A DNA stretch of 64,000 nt from Umbilicaria muhlenbergii (GCA_000611775.1 KK106985.1:1970291-2034290); one strand, 5' to 3'; positions 1-11,853 are shown, numbered from the stretch's first letter. Notes: generated by a model not told the origin, from the sequence alone. Made by a program: numbers and translations.

Positions 1-1994
1 GCGGAAGAAATCGTGCCTACAGCTGAAGTTCCGGATCCTCCTAAAGTTACGATTGAACATGCGGCAGAGTCACTATGTGGACTTTTCTTGAGAGAATTTG
101 AGAAAGCTGCGCAGGAGGGCAATGGCTCTAAGGTTACCAGGTTCTTCAAGCTGTTTCCTTTGATCGGAAGATCAGACGTCGGCTTGGACGTCTATGGTCG
201 CTACGTCTGTCAAGGCGTTGCCTCTAGAGCACGGTCTAACCTGAACGCTGGCACTGGTGGAACCCAGCGCAAGGAAGGCTTCTTCTACGCCAATGCACTC
301 ACCAAACTTTTCGAGCACATTGCCCAGATTGTGGAACATCATGGAGGGCTTGTAGAGCGGCATTATGGTGCTGGGCGAATGGTGAGGGTGATAGAGCGGC
401 TGCAACTCGAGGCCGACGTCCAGGGCGGAATTGTAATCGATACTTGGAGCGATGAACGGAAGATTGATAGGAAGCTCACTGACATTAGATCGTATGCTTT
501 CACTTTCCTTGTCCAAAGCTTCCTTCCCTCCCAGCCAGGCAAAAGTGGAACACCTCGGACTGGCTCTCCAGCGACTAGGGAGGGAGTGGTCGAAGTGCAG
601 GCTCGTGAAGATGACGGTGTCGATATGAAGGACGTCGATAGTCTTCTCAGCGAAATGGCGGTAATGTTGGGACGCTGGTCTCTGTATTCTCGATTCTTGG
701 CGGCTAAATGCGATGTATGAGATACCCACAGCACGATTTTCAGGTGCGATTCTAAATTATATAGGACCCCTCTACCACGTCTGAAAACGAAGGAAATGGT
801 TTGACAATGCCATCACTACTCCTCAACTCAAGCCTCGGCCGGAAGATATCTGATCGACTGATTTCCCCCTTCAACATTATGACGACGTTCTTCTTCCGAA
901 GATCGGTTGAGAAGGCTTTCCAACTCGATGAGCAGCCCTCAGGCCTCTCGCTGAATCCTTCGAAACAACTACCTTCGAATCCACCTTACATAACATCGGC
1001 AGTCGACGATGTTATGTACATTGTCAACCAAGTCATACAGAGATCCCTCGCAACCTCGCAACGAGCTATCGTTGCAAGTGTGATCCCTACGATAGCTCGA
1101 GTGCTCGGTTCCGATTTTGTGGGAATGATTCAGCGGAAAATGCGTGATGAGAGCTATCCTAAAGCTGCGATTCAAGGCGCTCTTCCGCCTGAACACATCA
1201 TCATTGCTTTCCTAGTGCTCATTAACAACCTCGACGTAGCCTCCGACTACGTCAAGCGGATCGTGCAATCCCGCGTTCAGAATCCTGACCACCAACTTAC
1301 CGATGGCTCTAACACCACTCCACCGTCGCCATCTCTCATTGATCTCTATCCCTTTAACCACGACGCGGTCTTTGTTGCCAACGCTCTCAAATCGCTCCTC
1401 CACAGTTTTGAAACAAAAACCTCAGAACTGCTCAGTGACGGCATTTATGTAGTTTTCAAAAATGTTATGAAACCGCGTCTCCGGCCCATCCTCGCTGACG
1501 CATTCCGCGATATCGACTACCAAATGACTAATGAAGAACTCGAAGAAGCTAGTAGAGAAGCCGAAATAAGTACCAACGATAGCAGTCTTTCTGAAGATGC
1601 TGTTCAACGCCGCTTCGAGCGTGGATGGGATGCGCTGACCAAACCTATTGCAAGGATACTAACGGAGCATAATTTCGAAAAACTCCTGAATACGATCATT
1701 TCATATCTCGCCGAGGTCCTGGAGAAGCGGATCTGGAGCTATTATGGGCGAGTCAATGAGCCAGGTGCAGTACGGCTGGAGCGGGACATTGCCGCAATAG
1801 TTGGGACTGTGGTCAAAGGTGGGCGGTACGGTTTGCGTGATGCCTTTGCGAGGTGTACGCAAATTTGTCTGGTCATGAATATGGAGGACGATGAATGGGA
1901 GGAGCTACAGTCAGCACCGAGCAACGATGGCGTGGACTGGAAGATCGACAGCGAAGAGCGCAGCAGAGCGAAGGCAATGATTAGAGGAAGATGA
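1..1994 (+). CDS. COG4: Conserved oligomeric Golgi complex subunit 4 (C-terminal part, cut by window start)
   Basis: This is the last ~647 residues of COG4, a lobe A subunit of the COG tethering complex that captures retrograde vesicles at the Golgi. The frame is open from base 1, so the N-terminus lies upstream of the window. Exons: 1-714 and 765-1994. The 50-base intron (GTATGAG..ATAG) keeps phase 0 and joins KCD to DPSTTSEN. Family-typical stretches seen are FFKLFPLIGRSDVGLDVYGR and AVDDVMYIVNQ, followed by the long helical C-terminal part that ends ERSRAKAMIRGR. The ORF after the intron could be read from a TTG at 801, but splicing explains it better. The family assignment rests on recalled conservation. 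Confidence 0.9.
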
Positions 1995-2320
1995 GCTTCA
2001 AAATTCTTAAGCTGGATATGTACCGGTTGAAGCCTGTCCGTTGGTCTGTTGTGGACCTTTTCCCCGTCCAGCGATGACGTCGCATCTGCGATTCCTACAA
2101 ATTAGATATATGCCCAATTTAACAGCACTGTGCTCCATGATGATTTACTTTGAGAGTGATTGAATGAGTATTTGAGTAGGTTGAAGCGGAAGATGGGAAG
2201 CAACTTCTTATCGATAAGCGATATGGGTCGGTGCGTCATGGATGAAAGTTCAATGTCGACCTCTCTCTCTGGAGCTCTGCATACAATCTTCGATCTACCA
2301 GCTCCCCCCGCTACACAGCC
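1995..2320. other. Intergenic, COG4 to RQC2
   Basis: This stretch should hold the COG4 3' end and the promoter and 5' leader of the next gene. It has pyrimidine-rich stretches just before the ATG at 2321. I see no ORF or repeat worth naming. Confidence 0.6.
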
Positions 2321-5300
2321 ATGAAACAGAGATTTTCATCCTTGGATGTCAAGGTATGCAAGATAGCTAGAGTAAAGGCTAATTACAGTTACTGAATGTT
2401 TGATCCAGGTCATCGCCCATGAGCTATCCAACAGCCTCTGCTCGCTCAGGCTGTCTAATGTTTATGATCTGTCAACAGTGAGTTGTCCATTGGTACATTA
2501 TTGGGTCGACATACCTCGTAACAGTCTTACAGAAAATATTCCTTCTCAAGTTCGCCAAGCCGGATAACCGACAGCAGCTGGTCATTGACTCTGGCTTTCG
2601 CTGTCACCTTACCAGCTTCACCAGAACGACTGCAGCTGCTCCGTCAGCTTTCGTTACGCGCCTAAGAAAATTTTTGCGAACGAGAAGAGTCACATCGGTA
2701 GGCCAAGTGGGCACAGACCGAATAATCGAGATCCAATTCAGCGACGGCGCTTATAGATTGTTCTTGGAGTTCTACGCTGGAGGCAATATAATACTTACGG
2801 ACAAGGAATTGGGTATCCTTGCTTTGCAGCGTATCGTTAGTGAAGGCTCAGAGCAGGAGGAACTTCGGGTCGGGCTCAAGTACTCCATAGAAAATCGACA
2901 GAACTATCATGGTGTACCTGCCTTGACCAAGGAGAGAATAAGAGAGGGTCTGATACGAGCTACGGAGAGACCGGGTGCAGAAACTTCTATACCTACGAAG
3001 AAGTCAAAGAAGAAGGCTGGCAATGATCTGCGTAAAGCACTGGCAACCTCCTTGACGGAGTTTCCCCCGCTGCTCATTGACCATGCCTTCAGAGTGACGA
3101 CTTTTGAGCCTGCTACCCCAGTGGAGGACGTTTTGAAAGATGAATCGGTACTCGAGAAACTTGTGCTGGTCCTTGAGGAGGCCCAAAAAGTTGTCCAACA
3201 AGTCATTAGCACAGAGACCTCGAAAGGCTATATTATTGCCAAACTAGTCAAGTCTGCATCCAGTGAGGCGAGTGCTCGCTCACCAGACGAGAAAGAACGT
3301 GTAGGAAGACAGGAAAACCTGATGTATGAGGATTTCCACCCATTCAGGCCGCAGCAATTTGAGAACGTCCCGGACACCAGAATCCTCGAATACGATGGGT
3401 TTAACAGCACAGTTGACGAGTTCTTCTCTTCCATAGAAGCTCAGAAATTGGAGTCCAGGTTGACCGAACGCGAGGAGAATGCCAAAAAGAAGCTAGAAAA
3501 TGCCAGGCAGGATCACGAAAAACGTCTAGGGGGGCTACAGTTGGTGCAAGAACTCAACGTGCGCAAAGCCCAAGCTATAGAGGCCAACTTGTCAAGGGTG
3601 CAAGAAGCTATCGCTGCAGTGAACGGATTAATAGGTCAAGGCATGGACTGGGTGGAAATTGCACGTCTTATTGAAATGGAACAGGCGCGCCAAAATCCCG
3701 TTGCAGAAATGATTAAACTACCACTCAAGCTCTATGAGAACACTGCCACGCTGCTACTTGCGGAGCTTGATTTTGAAGATGTCGAGGATTTCGAGGGAGA
3801 TGAGACAGACAGCGACGTATCTGACGGCGACAATGAGCAAACGAAACCCTCGATATCAGTCAGATCTGTTGATAAGCGACTCGCCGTGGACGTTGATCTC
3901 GGACTATCCCCATGGGCCAATGCCCGACAGTACTACGAACAGAAGAAAAGCGCAGCAGTGAAGGAGCAAAAGACTCTACAATCGTCGGCCAAGGCCCTGA
4001 AGAGCACTGAAAAGAAAATTACGGCGGATCTCAAGAAAGGCCTGAAGCAGGAAAAAGATATTCTGCGACCGGTACGGAAACAAATGTGGTTTGAGAAGTT
4101 TCTCTTCTTCATCTCCTCTGATGGGTATCTGGTTCTGGGCGGGAAAGACGTCCAGCAGAATGAGATCTTATACCGGAGGCACCTCAAGAAGGGCGATGTC
4201 TATGTCCATGCTGATTTACAGGGCGCTGCCTCTGTGATTATCAAGAACAACCCCTTAACGGCGGATGCGCCGATCCCGCCTTCAAGTTTATCACAGGCGG
4301 GTACACTGGCAGTAGCAACGTCCAGCGCCTGGGATTCAAAGGCAATAATGGCCCCTTGGTGGGTCAAAGCAGACCAAATCTCAAAGATTTCTGCTACTGG
4401 AGAGTATCTTTCTCCGGGAAATTTCGCGATCAAAGGCGACAAGAATTTCCTTCCTCCAGCTCAGCTATTACTTGGCTTCTCTATTTTGTTCCATATAAGT
4501 GACGAGAGCAAGGCGCGCCATCACAAACACCGTCTTCAGGATGGAAACGCTCCAAGCAGTCCCCCGGTGCCAAATGGTGAATCATCGTCAGCAAATAATC
4601 AGCAAGAGGATAATAGTGTGCAAGAGGGCTCTCACACTGATGACACGGCTGACTCCATGTCCGAAGGGGAGCACGTAATCAAGGAAGCATCCGAAAAGCA
4701 ACACCAGCATGGCAGTGCCGAAACGAGGGGCTCGAACAACAACGACGACGACGACGACAACGAGAACGAGAACGACGAGAATGAAGATGACGACCAGGGC
4801 TCCGTAACAGAGCCTGAAAATCCGCTTCAGTCAAAGGGCCCCCCTCTGGAAGGCATAGACTATCAGAATCTTGACAGTCTGCTCCAAGAAGATGAAGTGG
4901 CTGAAACTGACGAGAGCGACGAAGGCTACGCTACCGATGGTAACGTGGCCGATTTGGAAGACAGCAAGCCGAAGGAAGAAGACAGTCAGAGCGCAGTTGA
5001 AGAACCAGAGCCCTCGATTATTAACACAACAAGTTCCGGCATCCGGCATCTGTCAGTTAAAGAACGACGGCTCCTGCGAAAAGGTCAAGATCCTTCGCAA
5101 ACATCCCTTCCCTCCACAACCATTGCGGAGCAGCCGTCCTCCGCAATCAACCCGGCTTCGTCCTCCATGGGAACATCGGCCCTTCTACCAACCAAGAAGG
5201 TGACCCCCGGGTCGCAACCGCAACCCCACATCCGTGGCAAACATGGCAAACGCATAAAGCTGAAGCAAAAGTACGCCGATCAAGACGAGTCAGACCGCGC

Positions 5301-5964
5301 CCTTGCTCTCCGCCTCCTCGGCTCCACAGCATCTTCGGAAAAGGCCATGGATGACGCCGCTTCAAGAGCGGCCCGTGAGGCTGAAGCTGAGAAGCAAAAA
5401 CAGAGGCGCCGGGAGCAACATGCGCGCGCCGCAGCAGCGGGAAAGGAAGAGGAGGAAAGGAGGGCGAGGAGACTAGAAGGAGAAGAGGAAGATGAGGAGG
5501 ATGGAGTGGAGGACAAGGAGGAGCTGGGCATGCTGGACGCCTTCGTGGGGACCCCATTGCCCGGTGATGAGATTCTGGACGCGATTGCCATGTGTGCGCC
5601 TTGGGATGCCGTCGGTAGCAAATTTCGCTGGCGAGTGAAGATGCAGCCCGGAGCAATGAAGAAGGGCAAGGCGGTCAAAGAGATTTTGGCAAAATGGAAC
5701 GCGCAAATCTTGGAGACGGAGAAGAGGCGGCCGAGGGCGATGGAAGGCGAAACGGAGGCGCAGCTTGGGGAGAGTGAGGAGTTGAGGAGGAGGGAAGCGG
5801 AGTTGGTGAAGGGCTTGAGAGAGCAGGAGGTTGTGGGGACGGTGCCGGTGGGGAAGGTGAGGGTTGTGATGGGGGGTGGGGAGGCTGCGAAGGGTGGAGG
5901 GAAGGGGGGTGGTAAGGGGCAGGGAAAGGGGAGGAGTGGGAGAGGCAGTAAGAAGGTGCGGTAA
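2321..5964 (+). CDS. RQC2: Ribosome quality control complex subunit 2 (Rqc2/Tae2/NEMF family, NFACT protein)
   Basis: Rqc2 binds stalled 60S ribosome-nascent chain complexes, recruits the Ltn1 ligase and directs C-terminal tailing. Exons: 2321-2353, 2409-2477 and 2533-5964; both introns are 55 bases and in phase 0, giving 1177 residues. The start ATG gives MKQRFSSLD, which puts the conserved Asp at residue 9. An NFACT-N domain carries the D-R pair in GTDRIIEIQF, needed for tailing in yeast. A coiled-coil middle follows. The NFACT-R domain lies near 550-665 (MWFEKFLFFISSDGYLVLGG, then VYVHADLQGA). An acidic Asp/Glu/Asn-rich linker sits near 770. The NFACT-C domain is near 1030-1090 (AMCAPWDAV..KFRWRVKMQPG). 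The C-terminus is a Gly/Lys/Arg-rich tail. The size and domain order fit fungal Rqc2. Confidence 0.93.
4738..4793 (+). repeat. In-frame GAC/GAG/AAC triplet tract in RQC2
   Basis: A run of GAC triplets followed by alternating GAG, AAC and GAC codes for a poly-Asp then Glu/Asn stretch in the linker between NFACT-R and NFACT-C. Triplet tracts like this commonly change length between strains. Confidence 0.7.
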
Positions 5965-6707
5965 CGATGATGAAGAGTATTTGAGTGAATCTCAGTTGCT
6001 GCATCTATCAGGCCTAGAGCCCAAATGATTGGCAGCTTTCGAGAATGGGCTCCTTGAAAAATCTCAGTATAGGAAATCGGTATTGAGAAGTGCTGGTAAC
6101 GAGAATCGAAGAGCTCAATAGCTTCCATCATCCATATGCTGCATAGTATTTAAAATGTCTCTTGACTCTTTGGGTTGTCTGGTAAGGGCTGTCCTGGCTG
6201 CCACCTCTTTAGTCGAAGCCCTATCACAAAATTTCGGCGGAAGTTCCCGAAAAGTCTTGGCTTCAATATTTGTGACATGATCATTTTGTAAGATGACTAG
6301 ACCTTTAAGGCCCTTTCAATGAATTATTACACATGCTGCACCTGAAAATTTTTGAAGCAGAATCCGGAAATCAGGACATTCATTCTAAATAATAATCCGA
6401 GCCAGCTCTGTCACCGCGGCTTGGCCTTTCAGAGTGTTTGGAGATTTGGAGACTTGGGGCTCAATGCAATCAGACAGGATAAGTTCCGTGGCCTGGCTCC
6501 CTCAACGAAGAAGTAGGAGGATAAGGAAATAACGCAGTGGGACTTCTGAGGTATATCTTTATAAACTGTGAGCGTTGCGCAGCAGCTGATGCAGCTACAT
6601 CTATGCAGGATTAGTCAAGGATTATTGTCCTCACAACGTCTACCTCTGTATTCCTTAGGCGCGTACTTAGCCTACTTCAGGGCTTTGATACTAGGTACTG
6701 CAGGCAC
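5965..6707. other. Intergenic, RQC2 to SUA5
   Basis: About 740 bases between two genes on the same strand. An open frame crosses into it from the antisense side of RQC2, but it has the look of a shadow of a GC-rich coding region. I see no other gene, RNA or repeat. Confidence 0.5.
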
Positions 6708-8138
6708 ATGAACAGAATGGCTCACGTAAAGGACCGTTGTCTTAGGCCTGAGGCGCCTCCACGCCTGCAGACACGCATTTTACCCGTCAGTCCAACTCGC
6801 ATTGGCCGCATCATCTTCCAATCCCCCAGCAACTCCTTCCTCGATGGCTGGGACCTTGAAGTAGACAAAGCAAGCCCAGACGGCGTTTATCTCCTTGAAG
6901 CAGCTTCTCAGCTTCAGAACACCGATATTCCGCTTGCATTTCCCACAGAGACTGTCTACGGTCTCGGTGCCGATGCAACTCGCAGTTCTGCCGTTCAGGG
7001 GATTTATAAAGCCAAGCAACGCCCCTTGGACAATCCCCTTATCGTGCACATTTGCTCTCTAGCGCAGTTGCGAAGCCTCCTGAGCCCATTCCATTTCACC
7101 AACGGTGCTTCGTCATCCAGCCAGAACAGCCCACGCTCAGGGTCAACCGCAGACCCAATTCCTGCAATATACTATCCGCTGATCCAGCGCTTTTGGCCGG
7201 GACCGCTGACCATACTCCTCCCACTTCCTACGCCGTCTCCCCTCGCCCCAGAAGTTACGGCGTCCCTTCGTACTTTTGGCGCTCGCATGCCCTCCGCACC
7301 GCTCGCGCTCGCCCTCATAAAAGTCACCGATCGGCCGCTCGCCGCTCCCTCCGCTAATGCCAGCACTAAGCCCTCACCAACCACCGCGCAGCACGTCTTT
7401 CACGACCTGCAAGGAAGAATCGAGATCATACTTGACGGCGGGCCGTGCAAAGTGGGTGTCGAAAGCACCGTCGTGGACGGGCTGTGCAATCCACCCGTGG
7501 TTCTGCGGCCCGGTGGTATAGGCATTGAGCAATTGAGGCAGTGCCCGGGTTGGGAGAAAGTTGTGGTTGCCTATAAGGATTCGTCTCAAAGAGGAGAGCA
7601 AGCACCGAGAGCGCCCGGGATGAAGTACAAGCATTACTCGCCGAGGGCTAGGGTAGTACTTCTGGAGGCTGGAAGCGCGGAGCCGGGTTGGAAGCTGGTG
7701 AAAAGCTATCTAGAAGAAAGGCAGAGAGTTGGTTTTGTGAACACCAGGAACTGGAAGGCTTTTGTTGGGACTGATCACAGTGATGTTGAGTCAAATGGGC
7801 CAATTATCACAAACGGGGCGACCTTGGACGGCTCGGACTCTACGACTACGAATGGAACATCCTTGCATAGTCAAGCCCAAGCCGAACCGACACACATATC
7901 TAAGGCACTACATTCGAAATTCGTGTCGGCCCGGGACGGAAGGTGCGATGTTTGGTCCATCAGCCTTGGTGGTGAAGTGGCGGACATAGCACGGGGGCTC
8001 TTCTCAGCTCTACGAGAGCTCGACCAAAAAGACGTCGATGTGATCTTCGTGGAGGGTATCGACGACAGCGAGGGCGACGTTGCAGCGGCGGTGATGAATA
8101 GACTTAGAAAGGCAGCCGAGGTGGAACTTAAATCATAA
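6708..8138 (+). CDS. SUA5: Threonylcarbamoyl-AMP synthase (Sua5/YrdC)
   Basis: Makes threonylcarbamoyl-AMP from threonine, bicarbonate and ATP, the first step of t6A37 modification of ANN-decoding tRNAs. It reads as one intronless frame of 476 residues. The YrdC fold starts with FPTETVYGLGADA (near 78-90), then KAKQRPLDNPL (101-111) and the SAN signature in LAAPSANASTKPS (near 214). The linker motif PGMKYKHYSPRA joins it to a C-terminal Sua5 domain. That domain has a low-complexity Asn/Thr/Ser insert (SNGPIITNGATLDGS) and ends RLRKAAEVELKS. The first ~30 residues are basic and could be a mitochondrial presequence, since yeast Sua5 is dual-localised. The next ATG is at 6717; the choice between the two is open. 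Confidence 0.92.
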   Translation: MNRMAHVKDRCLRPEAPPRLQTRILPVSPTRIGRIIFQSPSNSFLDGWDLEVDKASPDGVYLLEAASQLQNTDIPLAFPTETVYGLGADATRSSAVQGIYKAKQRPLDNPLIVHICSLAQLRSLLSPFHFTNGASSSSQNSPRSGSTADPIPAIYYPLIQRFWPGPLTILLPLPTPSPLAPEVTASLRTFGARMPSAPLALALIKVTDRPLAAPSANASTKPSPTTAQHVFHDLQGRIEIILDGGPCKVGVESTVVDGLCNPPVVLRPGGIGIEQLRQCPGWEKVVVAYKDSSQRGEQAPRAPGMKYKHYSPRARVVLLEAGSAEPGWKLVKSYLEERQRVGFVNTRNWKAFVGTDHSDVESNGPIITNGATLDGSDSTTTNGTSLHSQAQAEPTHISKALHSKFVSARDGRCDVWSISLGGEVADIARGLFSALRELDQKDVDVIFVEGIDDSEGDVAAAVMNRLRKAAEVELKS

Positions 8139-8490
8139 CCTTCACTTACCATGTTCCTCCAGTATGCAAGTCCTTGCAGTGAACAGCAGACACAATATCT
8201 AAGTAGATGGCACATCTCGATAGGTGACAACCTCGACTGCTTAACTCTCAAGGAAACCTCCAGAACATGAAGTCCTCGTGCCCTAGAAGCCCTTGAGCTC
8301 TATAGCTTCCACTCGTAGGGCTTTTGAACATGGCTGATGTACTGAAAAAGGGGTTCCCAGCTTCGAAATACCTAAAATCCACATCCCCCCCTATTAACCC
8401 CATTGATCGTCAGCTGGTCAAACCTGTCATCGAGGTCAAGTCAAGCCCCAGCTAAGTTAACAAACTACACTCACCTGCCAAAGGTACTCC
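8139..8490. other. Convergent 3' intergenic region, SUA5 / GFA-domain gene
   Basis: About 350 bases between two convergent genes, expected to hold both 3' untranslated ends. I see nothing else. Confidence 0.6.
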
Positions 8491-8967
8491 TCAATTCTTA
8501 TACTCGGGATTTAGTTCCGTCCTCCCATCCGAATACCTCAACTTCAACTGATCGACCTCCACTCCCTCAAACAGCCGAACCTACCCCCCCCCCACCCCCA
8601 AAATCAGTATTGCCACCCAAATAAACCCCCGTCCTGCCAAAGAACCTCTCCCAAAGATATTCGCACATACATTCACCCCCAGCACCTCCCCCTCCTCCAC
8701 CAACACACTACTCCCACACCGCCCGCAAAACAGATGCGGCCACCGCCCGCTCGCAAACCGGTATTCCGTCAACTCGTCGCGTCCGGATTGGAAGCTCACG
8801 TCTTCGCGGCGGGGGTAGACGAGCAGGTAGGCGTTTTTGACGCAGATCGAACAGTTGCAGCTGTTGGTTTCGAGGGTGCTGAGGGGCGGGATGAGCACGG
8901 TGAAGCGCGTGAGCTTGCAGTGGCAGTGCGCGGGGTAGGGGATTTTTTCGGGGGCGCCGGTGGACAT
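8491..8967 (-). CDS. GFA/CENP-V domain protein (putative zinc-binding carbon-sulfur lyase fold)
   Basis: A small zinc-binding protein of the glutathione-dependent formaldehyde-activating (GFA) family; the substrate of most fungal members is unknown. Exons on the minus strand: 8967-8671 and 8580-8491, joined over a 90-base intron (GTATGT..GGTAG) in phase 0, giving 128 residues. Zinc ligands are CHCKLTRF, then CNCSICVKN, then FCGRCGS. Splicing replaces an unlikely read-through tail by the normal family ending VRLFEGVEVDQLKLRYSDG. The acceptor is preceded by a G-run instead of a pyrimidine tract, which is odd for an intron. GFA domain assignment is firm; the reaction is not known. Confidence 0.85.
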
Positions 8968-9441
8968 GGTTGGGTTGGGATGCGGTGGGGTGGACGGTGG
9001 GGTTTGCTGCTGGGGGAGAAGGGGAGGGAGGGAGGGAGGGGTCGGTTGGGTGTGGTTAGGTGGTTGATAGAGTGAGATGATTATGTGCGGACGATCGATC
9101 TGCTGCTACCGAGGATAACATCATGAAAGTTTGGCGGAAGCGCCTGTCTCGTTCACATAACCGACTGGTTTTCTAATATTATATTGCCAGCTGCCTGGGG
9201 TGAATTCCTCTCCCGATTCTATCCTTTAGCCTACTAAATCCGTTTGCCAAAGTCGCCCCTGTTTTGTCCTGGGCCCGCTTCCAACGCCGTCCCGCATAAT
9301 TATACAGAGTATAAAGGAAATCCAGATCTTGGCTGGAGCGAACAAGAAGTGCATGGCCCAAAACAGCCACCTAGCATGAGCGGTGAATACTAGCCAAGAA
9401 CAACCAAAAACCAAAAAACCTGGTAGGGGGTATTCAGATGC
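8968..9441. other. Intergenic, GFA gene promoter side and RAD21 3' end
   Basis: Both flanking genes run leftwards, so this holds the promoter of the GFA gene and the 3' end of RAD21. A (GGGA)n purine run lies near 9016-9040. Otherwise I see nothing. Confidence 0.5.
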
Positions 9442-11370
9442 TCATGCAGCTGCAACGGCTGTCTGAGTCGCCTGCTCTGCGATTTCACCTCCAGCCTCCC
9501 GCTCCGCCCATGCTCCCCAAAGCCCTCTCTTCCCACGTATGCTTAGAGGGCCCCCCAGCTCACGTTCACCCTGTTCCACCTTCACTGCATCCTTAGTAGC
9601 CAAAACAAGAACCTCGAAGAACATCTTAGTAGCATCAGCCTTAGTCGTGGTAGCCTCCGGAAGCAACTCCTGGAACAAGACATTCGCTTTCTTCTGCTGG
9701 GACGGGCTGTCTTCGGTGGCGGATCCGAATCGATCGCGCAGTAGATGGACGGCATGTTGCGTGCCGAGAGACACAGGACCGGAGTCGACAGGATGAATTA
9801 ACGGAGCAGTTGTGTCGTCGAAGTTGTCGCGAAGAGGGCTCATGCCCTCCTCATCGCTTACTTGCTGTTCCGCATTGGCCGGTAGAACTTCCTCTTCGGC
9901 GTGGAGTCGTAAGCCTTCATCAGCGGGTAGGTCTCGGATCGCGGATGGCTCGTGAAGGCCACTGTCACCGCCAAACGCAACACCTTCGTCCGCCAGGCCG
10001 GAATCGTCATCCTCTGGGATCTCCAGTTGCGGCATTTTGCCAAAGCCTGCTCGGGCTTCCTCTTCATCCACATCGGCGACACCACTGTCACGTTTCCGCT
10101 TCAACTCTCCCGACTTTCTTACTACCTCAATAGACAGGATTCCTCGGAGTTCCGGTGCCCACCCCTTGGCTCGGCCATCGCCCATTATGCTTGACACGAA
10201 ACCTCCATTTTGTTGCATTTGCATAAGGGTCAGTAGCATCGGATCTCGAGGAAGAAATGAGAGCGGTTTCAGGATCGCGGATCTGTCTACCTGCTGCTGC
10301 TTGATCTGACTGCTATGGATGACTGTGTCTGCGTCCGGCTGAATGAGCTTGCGTTTCTTCGGTCTGCTAGGCCCATGCAGTGAAGGCTCTTCTTCCTGCT
10401 CGAATACGGTGTTGTCTAGGTCTCGCACGACGCTTGACCGAACTGAAGACAGCGGTGATTGAGAATCTCTTTGCAACCTGTTATCCGTCGGCGCAATCAT
10501 TGGGGCTGTGGTATCTTCCATTGGGAACGCAAAGTCATCGCCATTTCCCAGCATCATATCGTCTTCATCACCAAGTGGAAGATTACCGTCCCCATGACCG
10601 GATGGAGCTGCAGTGCTAAAGCGAGTTCTTGTAGGTTCATCGAGTCCGAGATCCAAGTCCAAGTCATCGGCTCCTTGAAACTTGTCGTCCGTAATCAAGT
10701 CATCTTCCACCGGCCTAGGCGCAGGAGCGTCTCGACCGCGTTCAATACTCGGACCATCGTCGAGGTCTATATCAAGTTGGAGATCCAGATCATCATCAAA
10801 ATCAGGCCTCTCTTCCGGCTCATTACGACCTTGTTCGATGCTGATAGGATCAGAGAAAACTTGACTGGTCCAATTTAAGGGGTCATTGTCATTGGCACCA
10901 AAGTCGAGATCCATGGGCTGGGTCATAAGTAGAGACTCGTCAGGCATCGGTGGCAGGAGATCAAGCTCAGTAAGAACATCCGGGATCGTGAGGGCTGCGG
11001 CATTGGGCATGTTGGTATTGGCCGGTAGATCGACATTGCCAGGACGGAATGCCTGGAACTAATTAGGAACATTGAAGGGAGAGAGATTATATAAAAGGTC
11101 GCATACCATCTTAATCTTGAGCAAGGCCTCATTACAATCGTCCAGAAGGTAACGTGCCTTTCGGCTGTAGATCCTCACCACACCCAGGAGGAGTTGCCCA
11201 CTCAAGCGCAGGGCCATTGGCGCTTGACCCTGATCCACAATGGCGCTCACACTACTCTCGATGTTGGATTGCAGAATATGTGTCTTGGAGAGTTTGCGCT
11301 CGAGGTTGGCCGACAGCCAGACGCGAGCCAACGGCCCGGTCTTCGACAGGAGTGTCTCTGAATAGAACAT
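9442..11370 (-). CDS. RAD21: Mitotic cohesin kleisin subunit Rad21/Scc1/Mcd1
   Basis: The kleisin that closes the SMC1-SMC3 cohesin ring and is cut by separase at anaphase. Exons on the minus strand: 11370-11107 and 11052-9442; the 54-base intron (GTATGC..TTCCAG) joins LLKIKM to [10 protein letters not shown] in phase 0, giving 624 residues. The N-terminal kleisin domain starts [20 protein letters not shown]. The middle is acidic and disordered. The C-terminal winged helix (near 560-610) contains [13 protein letters not shown] and [14 protein letters not shown]. Two sites resembling the yeast separase consensus, SIEQGR (R164) and SIERGR (R195), lie in the acidic middle. Rec8 is the meiotic alternative, but the N-terminus and cleavage sites fit Scc1 better. 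Confidence 0.92.
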
Positions 11371-11600
11371 TGTATTAACGGCCTGGGTGGAGAACAGTGG
11401 CAGAGAAGGAGCACCGAGTCGGTGCGAAGTGGTGGTTAACCCTCGATGTTATGCTGTTGACTATGGCGCGTCGAGATGTGTACGTGTAACGGCCCTTGCG
11501 TCGCGAGAGGAGAAACCAATCTTCGCACACAGCTTTTGTCGCAAGCGACCGGCCCTAGTCAAAGATGCTTTGACAACGTGACAATGAGTCGAAGAGGATA

Positions 11601-11626
11601 TGCTGAGTATGCTGAGTATGCTGATG
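11601..11626. repeat. 9-bp tandem repeat (tgctgagta) x 3
   Basis: Three units of TGCTGAGTA, the last one ending TGCTGATG. It lies in the RAD21/PMR1 divergent region. Confidence 0.85.
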
Positions 11627-11783
11627 GTCGAGCGAAGTCAGCGCTGTGCAATGGCGGTGTTCCCAAGGGCCTTGGTGGAGGAATGCTGAAGCCCGAATGC
11701 GACGAGAGCAAGCGACAAGAGCAAGAGGGGCTGGGAGCCGCCTTAGCGTGGTCTTAGTCATGCCTTCAAGACAAGCGGCGAAA

Positions 11784-11809
11784 AGCGAGAAGCGAGAAGC
11801 GAGAAGCGA
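11784..11809. repeat. 7-bp tandem repeat (agcgaga) x 3.7
   Basis: Perfect copies of AGCGAGA, with a last partial unit AGCGAC, in the RAD21/PMR1 divergent region. Confidence 0.85.
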
Positions 11810-11853
11810 CAGGGATGCCGCATTGCCGCTGGGAGTCTGGGAGAGAGGCTCCT

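Noticed and set aside
172-734. Minus-strand frames opposite COG4
   Set aside because: Antisense shadows of a recognised exon.
5280-6131. Long minus-strand frame overlapping the RQC2 3' end
   Set aside because: It is antisense to well-conserved NFACT-C coding sequence and is a Ser/Pro-rich shadow with no domain.
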